From Streptomyces sp. NRRL F-6492 (GTDB lineage Bacteria; Actinomycetota; Actinomycetes; Streptomycetales; Streptomycetaceae): 64,000 bases of DNA. The position numbers and the translations under genes were made by a program. Below are positions 50,694 through 59,488 of the stretch, piece by piece. Numbering within the stretch: the stretch's first letter is position 1; every line of letters begins with the position of its first letter. The notes under the pieces are model-generated. The model did not search any database and was not told where the DNA came from. It saw nothing but the letters and a program-made list of their open reading frames with translations. Location: positions 1 through 64,000 of the forward strand of contig NZ_LGEG01000220.1 of assembly GCF_001280125.1 (NCBI RefSeq), in the 5' to 3' direction.

Positions 50694-51941
50694 ATGCTCG
50701 TCTCGTTCGTGTCCGTGCTCGCCCTGGCCGTGGTGCTCTTCTGCGCCGTCGTCCGCCCCTTCCGCCTGCCCGAGGCGGTCTTCGCGCTGCCCGCCGCCGG
50801 TGCCGTCCTCGCCGTGGGGGCGGTCACGCCCGACGCCGTGCGGGAGGAGGCCGAGCGGCTCGGGCCGGTGATCGGCTTCCTCGCGGCCGTCCTCGTCCTC
50901 GCCAAGCTCTGCGACGACGAAGGGCTCTTCCACGCGTGCGGCGCCTGGATGGCCCGCTGGTCCCGCCGCCGGCCCCAGCGGCTGCTCGGCGCCGTCTTCG
51001 GACTCGCCTCGCTGATCACCGCCGTCCTGAGCCTGGACGCGACCGTCGTCCTGCTGACCCCGGTGGTCTTCGCGACGGCCGCCCGGATGGGGGCCCGCCC
51101 CGAACCCCACGTCTACGCGAGCGCCCACCTGTCGAACACGGCCTCGCTGCTGCTGCCCGTCTCGAACCTGACCAACCTGCTCGCCTTCACGGCCACCGGC
51201 CTCGGCTTCACCCGGTTCGCGCTCCTGATGCTGCTCCCCTGGCTGACCGCCGTCGCGGTCGAGTACGCGGTCTTCCGGCGCTTCTTCGCCCGCGACCTCG
51301 CCGCCCCCGCCGACTCCACGGAGCCGCCGGAGCCCGTCGCGCTCCCGCTCTTCGCCCTGGTCACCGTGGCCGCGACCCTCGCCGGATTCGCCGTCGCCTC
51401 GGCCACCGGCGTGGATCCGGCCTGGGCGGCCGCGGCGGGCGCCGCCGTCCTGGCCGTACGGGCCCTGGCGCGCCGTCACACCACTCCGCGCGCGCTCGTC
51501 CGCTCGGCCTCGCTGCCCTTCCTCGCCTTCGTCCTGGCCCTCGGCGTCGTCGTCCGCGCCGTCGTCGACAACGGCCTCGGGACCGTCCTCGCCCACCTCC
51601 TGCCCGACGGCACCTCCCTGCCGGCCCTGCTCGGCACCGCCGCGCTCGCCGCCGTCCTCGCCAACCTCATCAACAACCTGCCCGCGACCCTGGCCCTGGT
51701 CCCACTGGCGGCCGGCTCCGGGCCCGGCGCGGTGCTCGCCGTCCTGATCGGCGTGAACATCGGCCCCAACCTCACGTACGCGGGCTCCCTCGCCACCCTC
51801 CTCTGGCGCCGCATCGCGCACCAGCACCGGCATCCGGTCGACCTCGGGGAGTTCACCCGCCTCGGCCTGCTCACCGTCCCCGCCGCCCTCGTCGCGTCGA
51901 CGGCGGCCCTGTGGGTCTCGCTCCTGGTCCTGGGCGGGTGA
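50694..51941 (+). CDS. SLC13/ArsB-superfamily ion transporter
   Basis: 415 aa from ATG 50694, about 11 hydrophobic segments. The ion-transporter signatures are LGPVIGFLAAVLVLAKLCDD, LDATVVLLTPVVFATAARMG, SNTASLLLPVSNLTNLLAFT and, in the second half, NLINNLPATLALVPL with IGVNIGPNLTYAGSLATLLW. The paired SNTASLLLPVSNLTN and NLTYAGSLATLLW motifs are those of ArsB-type arsenite and related anion permeases. No arsenic regulator or reductase is adjacent, so arsenite specificity is uncertain. Confidence 0.82.
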   Translation: MLVSFVSVLALAVVLFCAVVRPFRLPEAVFALPAAGAVLAVGAVTPDAVREEAERLGPVIGFLAAVLVLAKLCDDEGLFHACGAWMARWSRRRPQRLLGAVFGLASLITAVLSLDATVVLLTPVVFATAARMGARPEPHVYASAHLSNTASLLLPVSNLTNLLAFTATGLGFTRFALLMLLPWLTAVAVEYAVFRRFFARDLAAPADSTEPPEPVALPLFALVTVAATLAGFAVASATGVDPAWAAAAGAAVLAVRALARRHTTPRALVRSASLPFLAFVLALGVVVRAVVDNGLGTVLAHLLPDGTSLPALLGTAALAAVLANLINNLPATLALVPLAAGSGPGAVLAVLIGVNIGPNLTYAGSLATLLWRRIAHQHRHPVDLGEFTRLGLLTVPAALVASTAALWVSLLVLGG

Positions 51942-51984
51942 CGGCCGTCCGCCGACCCCGGGAACTCCCGGCGGCGCCACCGAG

Positions 51985-52002
51985 TTCTACACATACGTAG
52001 AA
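51985..52002. repeat. Inverted repeat upstream of the TerB-like gene
   Basis: TTCTAC, six bases, GTAGAA; 6-bp arms 27 nt before the ATG. Candidate operator. Confidence 0.35.
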
Positions 52003-52028
52003 GTAGGCAATCGACGTCTGGAGTGCTC

Positions 52029-52484
52029 ATGGCCCTGTGGGACCGCGTCAAGGAATCCGCATCGACGATGCAGACCCAGCTGGTGGCGAGGAAGAACGAC
52101 CTGAAGAGCGGCGCGTTCCGGGACGCGAGCATGGCCATGTGCGCCCTCGTCGCCGCCGCCGACGGCACGATCGACCCCGCCGAGCGCCGCCGGGTCGCCC
52201 AGCTCATCGCCACCAACGAGGTGCTGCGGAACTTCGACGCGCTCGACCTCCAGCGCCGCTTCGACGCCAACCTGGACAAGCTCACCGCCGACTTCGACTT
52301 CGGCAAGGTCAGCGTCCTCCAAGAGGTCGCCAAGGCGAAGAAGAAGCCGGCCGAGGCCCGCGCCGTCGTCCAGATCGGCATCGTCATCGGCGGCGCCGAC
52401 GGCGACTTCGACAAGACGGAGCAGGCCGTGGTGCGCGAGGCGTGCTTCACCCTCGACCTGCCGCCGCACGAGTTCGACCTCTAG
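52029..52484 (+). CDS. TerB-like tellurite resistance family protein
   Basis: 151 aa from ATG 52029 with GGAG upstream. The TerB core of helices and acidic loops is recognisable: SMAMCALVAAADGTIDPAER, then AVVQIGIVIGGADGDFDKTEQAVVREAC, each with a DGxxDxxE-type metal-binding pattern. TerB proteins sit at the membrane edge of Ter stress complexes. A solitary gene here, no terC/D/Z adjacent. Soluble, stress-linked function inferred. Confidence 0.88.
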   Translation: MALWDRVKESASTMQTQLVARKNDLKSGAFRDASMAMCALVAAADGTIDPAERRRVAQLIATNEVLRNFDALDLQRRFDANLDKLTADFDFGKVSVLQEVAKAKKKPAEARAVVQIGIVIGGADGDFDKTEQAVVREACFTLDLPPHEFDL

Positions 52485-52500
52485 TCCCGCCGGGGCCCGG

Positions 52501-53439
52501 CTACACCGACGTGGTGGCCGTGTGCAGCACGAGGTAGAGCGTGACGGCCGAGTTGGCCGAGGACAGCGCCGAGACCGTCGTGCCGAAGGCGGCGCCCCAG
52601 GCGGCCAGACCGGCCGCCGTGTGCACCGGCGGCCAGGCGCGGCCCACCGGGGCCGGGCGCATCAGGGCCGCCACCCGGCGGGGCACCGGGCCCACCGCCG
52701 CCAGGGCGGGGAGCGTGGCGGCGGGCGCGCGCGGGGCGAGCAGCGCGGCCTTGCCGATCGCCCGGGCCACGGCGCGGCGGCTGCCGACCTCGGCCGCCGC
52801 CTCCTCGTCGGCCCAGCGCTCGGCGGTGTACGCGACGGCGGTGCGCAGCGGGCGCAGGAACGGGTTGGCCCGGGCCGCCAGGTGGACCGTGAGCAGGTGC
52901 CGGTGGTGACGTCCGTTCAGATGGGCCCGCTCGTGCGCGAAGAGGGCCCGCCGCTCGGCGGACCCGAGCCCGGCGAGCATGCCGGTGCTGACCACCACGC
53001 GGTCGCGCCCGCGCCCGCCGGGGAGCGCGTACGCGTACGGAGTGCGGTCCGGCAGCACCGCGACGGACGTCGGCGGCAGCCCCGCGAGCGCGCCCGCCGC
53101 CCGGCGGCGCACCCGCGACCGCCGCCACGCGGCGACGGCGCAGGAGACGAGGACGGCGAGGAGCGCGGGGATGGCCGTCCGGCCCGCGACCTCGTCGTAC
53201 GGGACGGCCGCGCGCACGTCGGGGTCCGACCAGCTGTCGGGGAGCGGATTGCCGGGCAGTTGCGCGGTGCCCACGATCATCAGCAGTCCGAGGCAGAGCG
53301 TGCTGCACACGGCGGAGACACCGGCGACGGCGGCGAGCAGCCGGGTCGCGGTGCGGGGGTGGAGCCGCTGTTCGGCGAGGCGGGCGACCGGCCACGCGGT
53401 CAGCGGAAGGACCAGGGGAAGGAAGACGAAGACTCCCAT
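52501..53439 (-). CDS. M56-type (BlaR1/MecR1-like) membrane metalloprotease
   Basis: 312 aa from ATG 53439. Four hydrophobic segments (VFLPLVLPLTAWPVARLAEQ, AAVAGVSAVCSTLCLGLLMI, AIPALLAVLVSCAVAAW, and near the C-terminus) surround the cytosolic zinc site HERAH in ALFAHERAHLNGRHHRHLLT, with the downstream acidic stretch ERWADEEAAAEVG. No penicillin-binding sensor domain is fused. It pairs with the BlaI gene 5 nt upstream. Probably cleaves BlaI on an unknown signal. Confidence 0.88.
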   Translation of the reverse strand: MGVFVFLPLVLPLTAWPVARLAEQRLHPRTATRLLAAVAGVSAVCSTLCLGLLMIVGTAQLPGNPLPDSWSDPDVRAAVPYDEVAGRTAIPALLAVLVSCAVAAWRRSRVRRRAAGALAGLPPTSVAVLPDRTPYAYALPGGRGRDRVVVSTGMLAGLGSAERRALFAHERAHLNGRHHRHLLTVHLAARANPFLRPLRTAVAYTAERWADEEAAAEVGSRRAVARAIGKAALLAPRAPAATLPALAAVGPVPRRVAALMRPAPVGRAWPPVHTAAGLAAWGAAFGTTVSALSSANSAVTLYLVLHTATTSV

Positions 53440-53444
53440 GACGG

Positions 53445-53849
53445 TCAGCCTTCCTCCTCCCCGGCCTCCGGGGAGAGGAGTTCACGGAGGAGTCGCTCGT
53501 CGTTCGGCGAGAGCGCGGTCACGAAACTGGCCAGGACCGCCTGGCGGTCCGCCTCGGCGTCCAGGACCTTCCGCATCCGCAGGGCGGCGAGCCCCGCCTC
53601 GTCCGCGACCGCCGTCCACCGGAAGGACCGGCCGGCGCGCTCGCGTTCGACGGCGCCCTTCGCCCGCAGGCGGGTCAGGATGGTGATCACGGTGGTGTAG
53701 GCGAGGCCGCCGCCGAGGCGTTCGCGCACCCACGCCACGGGCACCGGTTCGGACGCCTCGCGCAGGACGGCGAGCACCTGGGCCTCCAGCTCGCCCTGTC
53801 CGCGTCTGCGGGCCGGGGCCTCCGCCCCCTCCTCGCTCCGGTCCACCAT
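53445..53849 (-). CDS. BlaI/MecI-family transcriptional repressor
   Basis: 134 aa from ATG 53849. The winged helix LEAQVLAVLREASEPVPVAWV, then RLGGGLAYTTVITILTRLRAKGAV and RAGRSFRWTAVADEA identifies a penicillinase repressor. C-terminal helices mediate dimer formation. Shares an operon with the M56 protease (5-nt gap). TACGAT (53919-53914, minus) about 65 nt upstream is a plausible -10. Target genes beyond its own operon are unknown; no beta-lactamase is in the window. Confidence 0.9.
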   Translation of the reverse strand: MVDRSEEGAEAPARRRGQGELEAQVLAVLREASEPVPVAWVRERLGGGLAYTTVITILTRLRAKGAVERERAGRSFRWTAVADEAGLAALRMRKVLDAEADRQAVLASFVTALSPNDERLLRELLSPEAGEEEG

Positions 53850-54211
53850 GCCGCCGCCCTTCCGCTCCTGCCGCGCCCCGCGGCCCCGTCACCGCCCGCC
53901 CGGTCGGCAGGCCATCGTACTGAGCGGGCGTCGGAGAAGCCGTACGTCACAGGCCGTCACGGGGCTTCCGCCCCTCCCCGGCGGAAAGGAATTCGGGTAG
54001 CCTCGCAGGGCTCGGGAAATTCACCGCCGGAATACCGGCGTGGGCGTCAATGGGTACCGGCACCCATGTTCCGCAGGTCTGCGACATGGGACAATGGGGT
54101 ACTTTCGCGACGCGGGAGCAGGATTTCACGGCTCGGCGCGAGGACGCGCACGCGAGAAACGCGCGGGTGCGAAAGCGCGAGCCGATCACGGGGGCCGAGG
54201 GGGCGCAGCAC
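53850..54211. other. 362-bp divergent promoter region of blaI and the NfeD gene
   Basis: No gene is supported. It holds the blaI promoter, an inverted repeat CCCATGT/ACATGGG (54063-54090) and a sigma-B-like promoter (54077-54102). Confidence 0.5.
54077..54102 (+). promoter_or_regulatory. Sigma-B-like stress promoter for the NfeD-flotillin operon
   Basis: GTCT (54077-54080), 16 nt, GGGTAC (54097-54102) fits the Streptomyces sigma-B pattern GNNT-N14-16-GGGTAY. Confidence 0.45.
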
Positions 54212-54703
54212 ATGGTTTGGTTTCTCGGATTCGGAATCGCCGGACTGGCCGTCCTGGCCCTCTCCCTCGTTTTCGACGGCGTCCTGGAAAGCGTCGGCAT
54301 CGGGGTGGACGGATTCCTGTCCCTTCCGGTGATCGCCGGTTTCGTCTCGGCCCTCGGCTTCACCGGGGCGATCGCCACGGGCGCCGCCGGTGCGGGCGCC
54401 GTCACCGCGACCCTCGTCGGCGCCGTGGCGGGCGCCCTGGTGGGCTGGCTGACCTGGCGGTTCAGCCGGGCCCTGCTCCGGGACGACGCGCCCGCGCCAC
54501 GGGGCGAGGACCTGACCGGCACGTCGGGCACGGTCGTCACGGCGATCCCCGCCGTCGGCTACGGCGAGGTCCTGCTGTATCTGGGCGGACAGCCGGTGAA
54601 GTACGCGGCGAAGGCCGCCGCACCGGTGGCGCGGGGCGCCGAGGTGTGGGTGGAGTCCGTCCTCTCGTCGACGTCGGTCGCCGTCCGCCCCGTCGAACGC
54701 TGA
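54212..54703 (+). CDS. NfeD-like membrane protein, flotillin partner
   Basis: 163 aa from ATG 54212 (GAGGGGG upstream). Three hydrophobic segments (MVWFLGFGIAGLAVLALSLV, LPVIAGFVSALGFTGAIATG, GAVTATLVGAVAGALVGWL) are followed by an OB-like domain (GTSGTVVTAIPAVGYGEVLL, then GAEVWVESVLSSTSVAVRPV), as in short NfeD proteins. NfeD and flotillin genes are paired across bacteria; the flotillin gene follows 80 nt on. It probably stabilises or organises membrane microdomains with it. Confidence 0.85.
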   Translation: MVWFLGFGIAGLAVLALSLVFDGVLESVGIGVDGFLSLPVIAGFVSALGFTGAIATGAAGAGAVTATLVGAVAGALVGWLTWRFSRALLRDDAPAPRGEDLTGTSGTVVTAIPAVGYGEVLLYLGGQPVKYAAKAAAPVARGAEVWVESVLSSTSVAVRPVER

Positions 54704-54783
54704 CCCCACCGCCTCCCGCCCCTCCCCCCTTTTTTCTTCGTTCCACTCGATTCCACTCACGTTCCACTCAAGGGGATTTCGCC

Positions 54784-56226
54784 ATGAGTCCTGTACTGAC
54801 AGCGGTCCTCGGGATCGTCGTCCTCGTCGTTCTGCTCGGCCTCGTCGTCGTCACCCGCTACAAGGTCGCGGGGCCGAGCGAGGCGTTCATCATCACGGGC
54901 CGGCGCGGCAAGAAGGCCACCGATCCCGCCACCGGGCGCGTCTTCACCGACAACAGCGGCCAGAAGGTCGTGGTCGGCGGCGGCGTGTTCGTCGTTCCGT
55001 TCGTGCAGCAGAAGTTCACCCTCGACCTCTCCAGCCGGCACATCCCGGTCGCGGTGCGCGGCGCGGTGACCCTGCGCGGCGTGAAGGCGAACCTGGAGGG
55101 CGTCGCGATCGTCAAGGTCGGCGGCACCGAGGACTCGATCCGGGCGGCCGCGCAGCGGTTCCTGATGCAGCAGAACGGCATCGTCGGCTTCACGCAGGAG
55201 GTGCTGTCCGGCGCGCTGCGCTCCATCGTGGGCCGCATGTCGGTCGAGGACATCATCCGGGACCGCGCCGCGTTCGCCGGCCAGGTCGCCGAGGAGGCCG
55301 AGGCCAGCCTGTCCGGCCAGGGCCTGGTCCTGGACGCCTTCCAGATCCAGGACATCACCACCGAGGGCTCCTACCTGGAGGACCTCGGCCGTCCCGAGGC
55401 CGCCCGCGCCAAGCAGGAGGCGGACATCGCCGAGGCCGTCGCCCGCCGCGCCGCCGAGCAGGCCCGGCTGAAGGCGGAGGAGGAGATCGCCATCGCGCAG
55501 CGGACCCTCTACCTGAAGCAGGCCGAGATCAAGGCGCAGACCGACGAGGCCGCCGCCCAGGCGAACGCCGCCGGTCCGCTCGCCGAGGCCGCCCGTCAGC
55601 AGGACATCCTCAGCGAGCAGGAGAAGGTAGCCGAGCGGCAGGCCGCGCTGACCGACCGTCAGCTCGACACCGAGGTCCGCAAGCCCGCCGACGCCGCCCG
55701 CTACCAGGCCGAGCAGGAGGCGGAGGCCCGCCGGATCGCCCTCGTCAAGCAGGCCGAGGCCGACGCGCAGCGCTCCCGGCTGACCGGTGAGGGCGAGAAG
55801 GCGCACCGCGCCGCGCTCGCCGACGCCGTCCGCATCGAGGGCGAGGCCGAGGCCGCCGCCATCGCCGCGCGGGGTTCCGCCGAGGCCGAGGCGATGCGCA
55901 AGAAGGCCGACGCCTTCTCCCAGTACGGGGACGCGGCCGTCCTGCAGATGCTCGTCGAGGTCCTGCCGCAGGTCGTCGCCAAGGCGTCCGAGCCGCTGTC
56001 GGCCGTCGACAAGATGACGGTCATCTCGACCGACGGGGCGAGCCAGCTGTCCCGTACGGTCGCGGACAACGTCGCCCAGGGCGTGGAGCTGCTCTCCGCC
56101 ACCACCGGGGTCGACCTGGCGCAGCTCCTCCAGGGCATCACCCAGAAGCAGAAGGAACCGCGCAAGCCCCAGGGGAACCAGGGGAACCAGGGGAACCAGG
56201 GCGAGGCCGTGGAGATCACCGGCTGA
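54784..56226 (+). CDS. Flotillin/SPFH-domain membrane scaffold protein
   Basis: 480 aa from ATG 54784 (AAGGGG upstream). One N-terminal membrane helix (LTAVLGIVVLVVLLGLVVVT), the SPFH domain (~30-200: FIITGRRGKKATDPATGRVF, VEDIIRDRAAFAGQVAEEAE, LGRPEAARAKQEADIAEAVA) and a long Ala/Glu/Lys/Arg coiled coil (~200-380). The C-terminus has GNQGNQGNQG from a 9-bp repeat. Flotillins oligomerise into lipid-raft-like patches. Downstream of nfeD in one operon, with a strong terminator after it. Confidence 0.93.
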   Translation: MSPVLTAVLGIVVLVVLLGLVVVTRYKVAGPSEAFIITGRRGKKATDPATGRVFTDNSGQKVVVGGGVFVVPFVQQKFTLDLSSRHIPVAVRGAVTLRGVKANLEGVAIVKVGGTEDSIRAAAQRFLMQQNGIVGFTQEVLSGALRSIVGRMSVEDIIRDRAAFAGQVAEEAEASLSGQGLVLDAFQIQDITTEGSYLEDLGRPEAARAKQEADIAEAVARRAAEQARLKAEEEIAIAQRTLYLKQAEIKAQTDEAAAQANAAGPLAEAARQQDILSEQEKVAERQAALTDRQLDTEVRKPADAARYQAEQEAEARRIALVKQAEADAQRSRLTGEGEKAHRAALADAVRIEGEAEAAAIAARGSAEAEAMRKKADAFSQYGDAAVLQMLVEVLPQVVAKASEPLSAVDKMTVISTDGASQLSRTVADNVAQGVELLSATTGVDLAQLLQGITQKQKEPRKPQGNQGNQGNQGEAVEITG

Positions 56227-56243
56227 GGAACGGCACGGAAACA

Positions 56244-56280
56244 CCCGAGGGGGCGCGTCCGGTGGACGCGCCCCCTCGGG
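56244..56280 (+). terminator. Perfect 17-bp hairpin after the flotillin gene
   Basis: CCCGAGGGGGCGCGTCC (56244-56260) pairs exactly with 56264-56280 around GGT. Also faces the end of the convergent antiporter gene at 56320. Confidence 0.9.
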
Positions 56281-56319
56281 CTTCTCCCGTCTCCGGGGCG
56301 TGATGCCCGGGACGTGGTG

Positions 56320-57594
56320 TCAGACGCGGCCGGACGCTCCGCTCCCCGCCTCCACGTCGTCGCTGTCGGCCTTCGGGAGGCTCGGGGCGGACTCCACGGG
56401 CACCGCCCCGTCTCCCGCGGCCGGAGTCGTCGGCGTGCCCCGGCGACGGGCGACGTGGGCGGCGATCGGCTCGGTGAAGCGGGCGGTGAGCGGCCCGATC
56501 ACGACGAGGACCAGGACGTAGGCGGTGGCGAAGGGCCCCATCTGCGGCTGGACGCCGGCGCTGACGGCCAGTCCGGCGATGACGATGGAGAACTCGCCGC
56601 GCGCGACCAGCGTGCCGCCCGCCCGCCAGCGGCCCTTGACCCCGATCCCGGCCCGGCGCGCGGCCCAGTACCCGGTGGCTATCTTGGTGAGCGCGGTGAC
56701 GATCGCCAGGGCGAGCGCCGGCAGGATCACCGGCGGGATGCTGGCGGGGTCGGTGTGCAGACCGAAGAAGACGAAGAACACCGCGGCGAACAGGTCGCGC
56801 AGCGGGCTCAGCAGGGTGTGGGCGCCCTCCGCGACCTCGCCGGAGAGGGCGATGCCGACGAGGAACGCGCCGACGGCGGCGGAGACCTGGAGCTGCTGGG
56901 CGACACCGGCGACGAGCAGGGTCAGGCCGAGGACGACCAGGAGCAGCTTCTCCGGGTCGTCGCTGGAGACGAACCGGGAGATCAGGCGCCCGTACCGGAG
57001 GGCGAGGAAGAGCACGAGCCCGGCCACGCCCAGGGCGATGGCGAGCGTCACGCTGCCGGCGGCGAGGCCGACGCCGGCGAGCAGGGCCGTGATGATGGGC
57101 AGGTAGACGGCCATCGCCAGGTCTTCGAGGACCAGGATGCTGAGGATCACCGGGGTCTCGCGGTTGCCCAGGCGTCCGAGGTCGCCGAGGACCTTGGCGA
57201 TGACTCCGGAGGAGGAGATCCAGGTGACGCCCGCCAGGACGACGGCGGCGACGGGCCCCCAGCCGAGCAGCAGCGCGGCGATCGCGCCGGGCAGGGCGTT
57301 GAGGGTGAAGTCGACGAGCCCGGCCGGGTACTGGGTCTTGAGGTTGGAGACGAGGTCGCTCGCCGTGTACTCCAGGCCGAGCATCAGGAGCAGGAGTATG
57401 ACTCCGATCTCGGCGCCGATGGCGACGAACTCCTCGCTGGCGCCGAGCGGCAGCAGACCGCCGTTGCCGAAGGCGAGGCCCGCGAGGAGGTAGAGCGGGA
57501 TCGGGGAGAAGCTGAACCGGGCCGCGAAGCGGCCGAGCAGGCCCAGGCCGAGGATGATGGCGCCGAACTCGATCAGAAAGACAGCGGAATGCAC
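56320..57594 (-). CDS. CPA2-family cation/proton antiporter
   Basis: 424 aa from GTG 57594 (GAGGCGAGG upstream), about 12 membrane helices. It carries the family segments GAEIGVILLLLMLGLEYTAS, VTWISSSGVIAKVLGDLGRL, ILSILVLEDLAMAVYLPIIT (acidic ion-site residues E and D) and LRDLFAAVFFVFFGLHTDPA. Paired 7 nt downstream of a TrkA-C-type subunit gene, the arrangement of KhtTU-like K+/H+ antiporters. The C-terminal tail is short and disordered. Likely exports K+ or Na+ under alkaline or electrophile stress; ion specificity is inferred. Confidence 0.9.
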   Translation of the reverse strand: MHSAVFLIEFGAIILGLGLLGRFAARFSFSPIPLYLLAGLAFGNGGLLPLGASEEFVAIGAEIGVILLLLMLGLEYTASDLVSNLKTQYPAGLVDFTLNALPGAIAALLLGWGPVAAVVLAGVTWISSSGVIAKVLGDLGRLGNRETPVILSILVLEDLAMAVYLPIITALLAGVGLAAGSVTLAIALGVAGLVLFLALRYGRLISRFVSSDDPEKLLLVVLGLTLLVAGVAQQLQVSAAVGAFLVGIALSGEVAEGAHTLLSPLRDLFAAVFFVFFGLHTDPASIPPVILPALALAIVTALTKIATGYWAARRAGIGVKGRWRAGGTLVARGEFSIVIAGLAVSAGVQPQMGPFATAYVLVLVVIGPLTARFTEPIAAHVARRRGTPTTPAAGDGAVPVESAPSLPKADSDDVEAGSGASGRV

Positions 57595-57601
57595 CCTCGC
57601 C

Positions 57602-58087
57602 TCACTCCCGTCCGAGAATCGCGGCCGCCGCGTCGACGCCCTCGCGGGTGCCGATCACGATGAGGGTGTCGCCGCCCGCGAGCCGGAAGTCCGGCGTCGG
57701 GGACGGGATCGCTCCGGAGCGGCGCAGCACGGCGACGACGGAGGCCCCCGCCTCGGTGCGCATCCGCGTCTCGCCGAGCACGCGCCCGTTCCAGTACGAG
57801 TGCGCGGACAGCTCGATCCGCTCGGCGACGAGCCCCAGGTCCGTGGTGTGCAGGACGTTGGGGCTGTGGTGCGCGGGCATCAGCGCGTCGATCAGGGAGG
57901 CCGTCTCGCCCTCGGTGAGGTGGAGGGACTGGGCGCAGGCGTCGGGGTCGTCGGCACGGTAGACGTTCACCGTCCGCGTTCCGTCGCGGTGCGCGATGAC
58001 CGAGAGGTGCTGGTGCTCCCGGGTGGTGAAGTCGTACTGGACTCCGATTCCGGGCAGGGGTGTGGTTCTGGTCCGCGGGGCAGGCAC
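57602..58087 (-). CDS. TrkA-C-type regulatory subunit of the antiporter
   Basis: 161 aa from GTG 58087, with AGGAGG 13 nt upstream. The N-terminal half (GIGVQYDFTTREHQHLSVIA) and the C-terminal RCK_C/TrkA-C domain (LGETRMRTEAGASVVAVLRR, then DFRLAGGDTLIVIGTREGVD) match KhtT-like proteins that gate the partner antiporter by binding nucleotides or protons. Cytosolic, operon with the antiporter gene. Confidence 0.9.
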   Translation of the reverse strand: MPAPRTRTTPLPGIGVQYDFTTREHQHLSVIAHRDGTRTVNVYRADDPDACAQSLHLTEGETASLIDALMPAHHSPNVLHTTDLGLVAERIELSAHSYWNGRVLGETRMRTEAGASVVAVLRRSGAIPSPTPDFRLAGGDTLIVIGTREGVDAAAAILGRE

Positions 58088-58235
58088 TGGCCCGTCGCCT
58101 CCTGTCGTCGTGACCGGTCGCAGCCGGTCGGGGCCGGTTCCGGCCTTTCGTGGAAAGGGATGCGCCACGGGGGGAACGGCGCCGTCCCGCACCCCGCGGC
58201 CCCGTCATGGTGCCATCCGCGGGGAGACGCGGAAC

Positions 58236-59429
58236 ATGGGTGTCAGCACGGATGGACAGAACACCGACAAACCGGTCAGGATGAGCCGGGAGACGGGTCC
58301 CGCCGTGGAGTCGGAGAGCGCGGTGCGCACCGGACGCGCGACGGGCGTCGGACACGTGGTGGGCATCGAGCGGCCGGGCGACACGTCGGGCCCGGGGAGA
58401 GGCGGGACGGTGTCGCTGTACTGGCGCCTCTTCCTGCTGAACGCCGCGATCCTGGTCGTCGCCGTGCTGCTGCTCTTCGGCCCCGTCACGGTCTCCACCC
58501 CGGTCCTCGTCGGCGAGGCGTTCGTCCTGGTGGCCGGTCTGGTGTCGATGCTGGTCGCCAACGCCTTCCTGCTGCGGGTGGGCCTCGCGCCGCTCCAGCG
58601 GCTCACCCGGGTGATGCGGGCGGCGGACCTGCTGCGGCCCGGCCGGCGCGCGGAGGTGGAGGGGCGCGGCGAGATCGCGGAGCTGACCCGTACGTTCAAC
58701 ACGATGCTCGACCGGCTGGAGGCCGAGCGGGCCGCGAGCAGCGCCCGGGTGCTGTCCGCCCAGGAGGCCGAGCGCCGGCGGATCGCGCAGGAGCTGCACG
58801 ACGAGGTGGGTCAGACCCTCACCGCCGTACTGCTCCAGCTGAAGCACTCCGCCGACCACGCCCCCGCCGAGCTGCGGGCCGAGCTGCTCCAGGCGCAGGA
58901 GACCACCCGGGGCAGCCTCGACGAGATCCGGCGGATAGCGCGCCGGCTGCGGCCGGGCGTCCTGGAGGAGCTGGGCCTGCACAGCGCGCTCAGGTCGCTG
59001 GCGTCGGAGTTCTCCACGCGCGGCCTGACGGTGCGGCCCCACATCGACGCCGGTCTGCCGAAGCTCGACCACGAGACGGAGCTCGTGCTCTACCGGGTGG
59101 CCCAGGAGGGCCTGACCAACACGGCGCGCCACTCGGGGGCGAGCCACGTCGACCTGCGGCTGCGGCTCCTGCCCCGGGGCGGGGTGGGGCTGCTCGTACG
59201 GGACGACGGGCAGGGCATCGGGGACGCGCCCGAGGGCGCCGGGCTGCGGGGCATGCGCGAGCGGGCCCTGCTGATCGGCGCGGAACTGACGGTGCGCGAC
59301 GGCCGGGACGGGGGGACGGAGGTCCGCCTCGACACCACCGGCGGCACGGGGGCCGGCAGCGGCACGGAGGAGGGGGACGTCGTGACCGGCGGTCCGGAAG
59401 GGAAGACTCCGGAAGGGGAGGCGTCATGA
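58236..59429 (+). CDS. NarL-type sensor histidine kinase
   Basis: 397 aa from ATG 58236 (GGGGAGA upstream). Two membrane segments (LFLLNAAILVVAVLLLFGPV and LVGEAFVLVAGLVSMLVANA) with almost no extracytoplasmic loop, then a HAMP-like linker. HisKA_3: RRRIAQELHDEVGQTLTAVL (phospho-His in ELHDE). HATPase_c: ELVLYRVAQEGLTNTARHSG (N box), LLVRDDGQGIGDAPEGAGL (G1) and RGMRERALLIGAELTV. A Gly/Thr-rich tail ends the protein. Its stop overlaps the ATG of a 20-codon micro-ORF (ATGA) that runs into the response regulator. Confidence 0.9.
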   Translation: MGVSTDGQNTDKPVRMSRETGPAVESESAVRTGRATGVGHVVGIERPGDTSGPGRGGTVSLYWRLFLLNAAILVVAVLLLFGPVTVSTPVLVGEAFVLVAGLVSMLVANAFLLRVGLAPLQRLTRVMRAADLLRPGRRAEVEGRGEIAELTRTFNTMLDRLEAERAASSARVLSAQEAERRRIAQELHDEVGQTLTAVLLQLKHSADHAPAELRAELLQAQETTRGSLDEIRRIARRLRPGVLEELGLHSALRSLASEFSTRGLTVRPHIDAGLPKLDHETELVLYRVAQEGLTNTARHSGASHVDLRLRLLPRGGVGLLVRDDGQGIGDAPEGAGLRGMRERALLIGAELTVRDGRDGGTEVRLDTTGGTGAGSGTEEGDVVTGGPEGKTPEGEAS

Positions 59430-59488
59430 CCGGCGGTACGGCGAAGGGCGACGGCACGACCGGCGGCGCGGGGAAGGGGGCGTCGTGA
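59426..59488 (+). CDS. 20-codon micro-ORF bridging kinase and response regulator
   Basis: ATG 59426 overlaps the kinase stop (ATGA) and its own TGA (59486-59488) overlaps the regulator GTG (GTGA). GGAAGGGGAGG precedes it. It encodes only Met, Thr, Gly, Ala, Lys, Asp and Ser residues. The sequence around it (TGACCGGCGG) looks like a duplicated copy of the regulator start region. Could be just a ribosome relay. Confidence 0.5.
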   Translation: MTGGTAKGDGTTGGAGKGAS

